DNA from: Bacteroidaceae bacterium
GTDB taxonomy: Bacteria; Bacteroidota; Bacteroidia; Bacteroidales; Bacteroidaceae
DNA length: 14,546 bases
Assembly: GCA_017472905.1 (NCBI GenBank)
Contig: JAFUNW010000093.1
Span: forward strand, 1-14,546
Direction: 5' to 3'
Below, one piece after another: positions 13,515 to 14,546 of the stretch. Below the pieces are notes generated by a model. It ran no database searches and was not told the origin of the DNA. It was given only the letters and a program-made list of their open reading frames with translations. Position numbers and translations under genes: made by a program. Position 1 is the stretch's first letter. Each line of letters starts with the position of its first letter.

Positions 13515-14546
13515 ATGAAGGAATTTGTAATATCAGAAGCCCAAACCGAAACGGCCGTATTGGTCGCACTAATCACTCCTCAACAAAACGAGCGGAAAAC
13601 CAACGAATACCTCGATGAACTGGAATTTCTGGCAGAGACAGCGGGAGCACACACCGTAAAGCGTTTCACCCAAAAAATGGATGGAGCCAACTCGGTCACC
13701 TACGTAGGAAAAGGAAAGCTACAGGAAATCAAAGAATACATCCGGCAGGAGGAAGAAGCCGAACGCGAAGTGGGAATGGTGATTTTCGATGATGAACTTT
13801 CGGCCAAACAGATGAGAAACATCGAGAAAGAACTACAAATAAAAATCCTGGACCGCACATCGCTCATCCTCGACATCTTTGCCATGCGTGCCCAAACAGC
13901 TCACGCCAAAACGCAAGTGGAATTGGCACAAAACCGATACATGCTTCCCCGTCTGCAACGTTTGTGGACACACTTGGAGCGACAAGGAGGTGGCTCAGGA
14001 AGTGGCAAAGGGGGGTCTGTAGGCTTGCGCGGACCGGGTGAAACTCAGTTGGAGATGGACCGCCGTATCATCTTGAACCGTATGTCGCTGCTCAAGCAAC
14101 AATTGGCCGAGATAGACAAACAAAAATCCACACAACGCAAAAACCGGGGACGGCTCATCCGCGTAGCACTGGTGGGATACACCAACGTAGGTAAATCGAC
14201 CTTGATGAATCTGCTGGCCAAAAGCGAGGTATTCGCCGAAAACAAACTCTTCGCTACGTTGGACACAACTGTACGCAAGGTCATCATCGAGAACCTTCCT
14301 TTCCTACTCTCCGACACAGTCGGATTTATTCGTAAACTGCCTACAGAACTGGTAGAGTCTTTCAAAAGTACACTGGACGAGGTGCGCGAAGCCGATTTGC
14401 TACTTCACATTGTGGACATTTCACACCCCGATTTTGAAGAGCAAATTCAAGTAGTGGAACGCACGCTAGGAGATTTGGGATGTAGCGAGAAACCCTGCAT
14501 GATTATCTTCAACAAAATAGATGCCTATACTTACATCAAGAAAGAC
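13515..14546 (+). CDS. hflX: GTPase HflX (5' part, runs off the window)
   Basis: An open frame of 344 codons from the ATG at 13515 to the last base, without a stop. HflX is a ribosome-associated GTPase that splits stalled 70S ribosomes, notably under stress. The N-terminal HflX domain has NEYLDELEFLAETAGA (30-45) and VTYVGKGKLQEIKEYI (61-76). A linker with QTAHAKTQVELAQ (127-139), a Gly-rich stretch (158-167) and GLRGPGETQLEMDRR (170-184) leads to the G domain: G1 GYTNVGKS (221-228), G2 region FATLDTT (246-252), G3 DTVGF (267-271) and G4 NKID (333-336). The start is supported by conserved residues from about position 15 and by the terminator 50 nt upstream. No strong promoter is visible; TAATTTTA at 13497-13504 is a weak candidate -7 box. 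Confidence 0.96.
   Translation, partial: MKEFVISEAQTETAVLVALITPQQNERKTNEYLDELEFLAETAGAHTVKRFTQKMDGANSVTYVGKGKLQEIKEYIRQEEEAEREVGMVIFDDELSAKQMRNIEKELQIKILDRTSLILDIFAMRAQTAHAKTQVELAQNRYMLPRLQRLWTHLERQGGGSGSGKGGSVGLRGPGETQLEMDRRIILNRMSLLKQQLAEIDKQKSTQRKNRGRLIRVALVGYTNVGKSTLMNLLAKSEVFAENKLFATLDTTVRKVIIENLPFLLSDTVGFIRKLPTELVESFKSTLDEVREADLLLHIVDISHPDFEEQIQVVERTLGDLGCSEKPCMIIFNKIDAYTYIKKD

Overview
This window looks like chromosome of a gut- or mouth-type anaerobe of the order Bacteroidales (phylum Bacteroidota). Three things point there: an ArgF' of the Bacteroides succinylornithine type; repeated matches to the Bacteroidota promoter consensus (TTTG, about 19-20 nt, TAnnTTTG) with almost no Shine-Dalgarno sequences; and secreted proteins that end in short glycine/lysine-rich C-terminal motifs resembling type IX secretion (T9SS) sorting signals. 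The genus is not decided.

Layout. (1) Positions 1-3102, minus strand: proB, then proA, then the 5' part of argF' (cut by the window edge). proB ends at its own intrinsic terminator and proA has its own promoter, so transcription looks split into proB alone and proA-argF'. Both units draw on glutamate, for proline and arginine. The spacer between proB and proA holds five 22-bp repeats. (2) 3222-4523, minus strand: mnmD (tRNA wobble-uridine methyltransferase), a 43-codon remnant resembling the start of a secreted GH29 alpha-L-fucosidase, and a DUF718 L-fucose/L-rhamnose mutarotase. (3) 4621-6406, plus strand: a monocistronic class I [4Fe-4S] fumarase with clear promoter and terminator. (4) 6516-9969, plus strand: a two-gene unit for an exported Ig-like protein of unknown function and an M6-family zinc metalloprotease. 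(5) 9970-10656: a gene-free stretch with a CGGCCGG hairpin and a second 22-bp array of four units, related to the first. (6) 10657-13468, plus strand: a large exported multidomain glycosidase-like protein (GH-A clan barrel, ricin-type lectin, FN3, LamG) with a strong terminator. (7) 13515-end: HflX GTPase, cut by the window edge.

Most genes are housekeeping or ordinary secreted enzymes. The least explained structure is the pair of strictly phased 22-bp arrays, 8.3 kb apart, which share the core TCTGCTGCACGGC and each sit beside a CGGCCG-containing hairpin. I could not assign them to a known repeat family. Other points worth checking are the near-zero leader predicted for mnmD, the fucosidase remnant, and three consecutive secreted proteins sharing a shortened T9SS-like tail.
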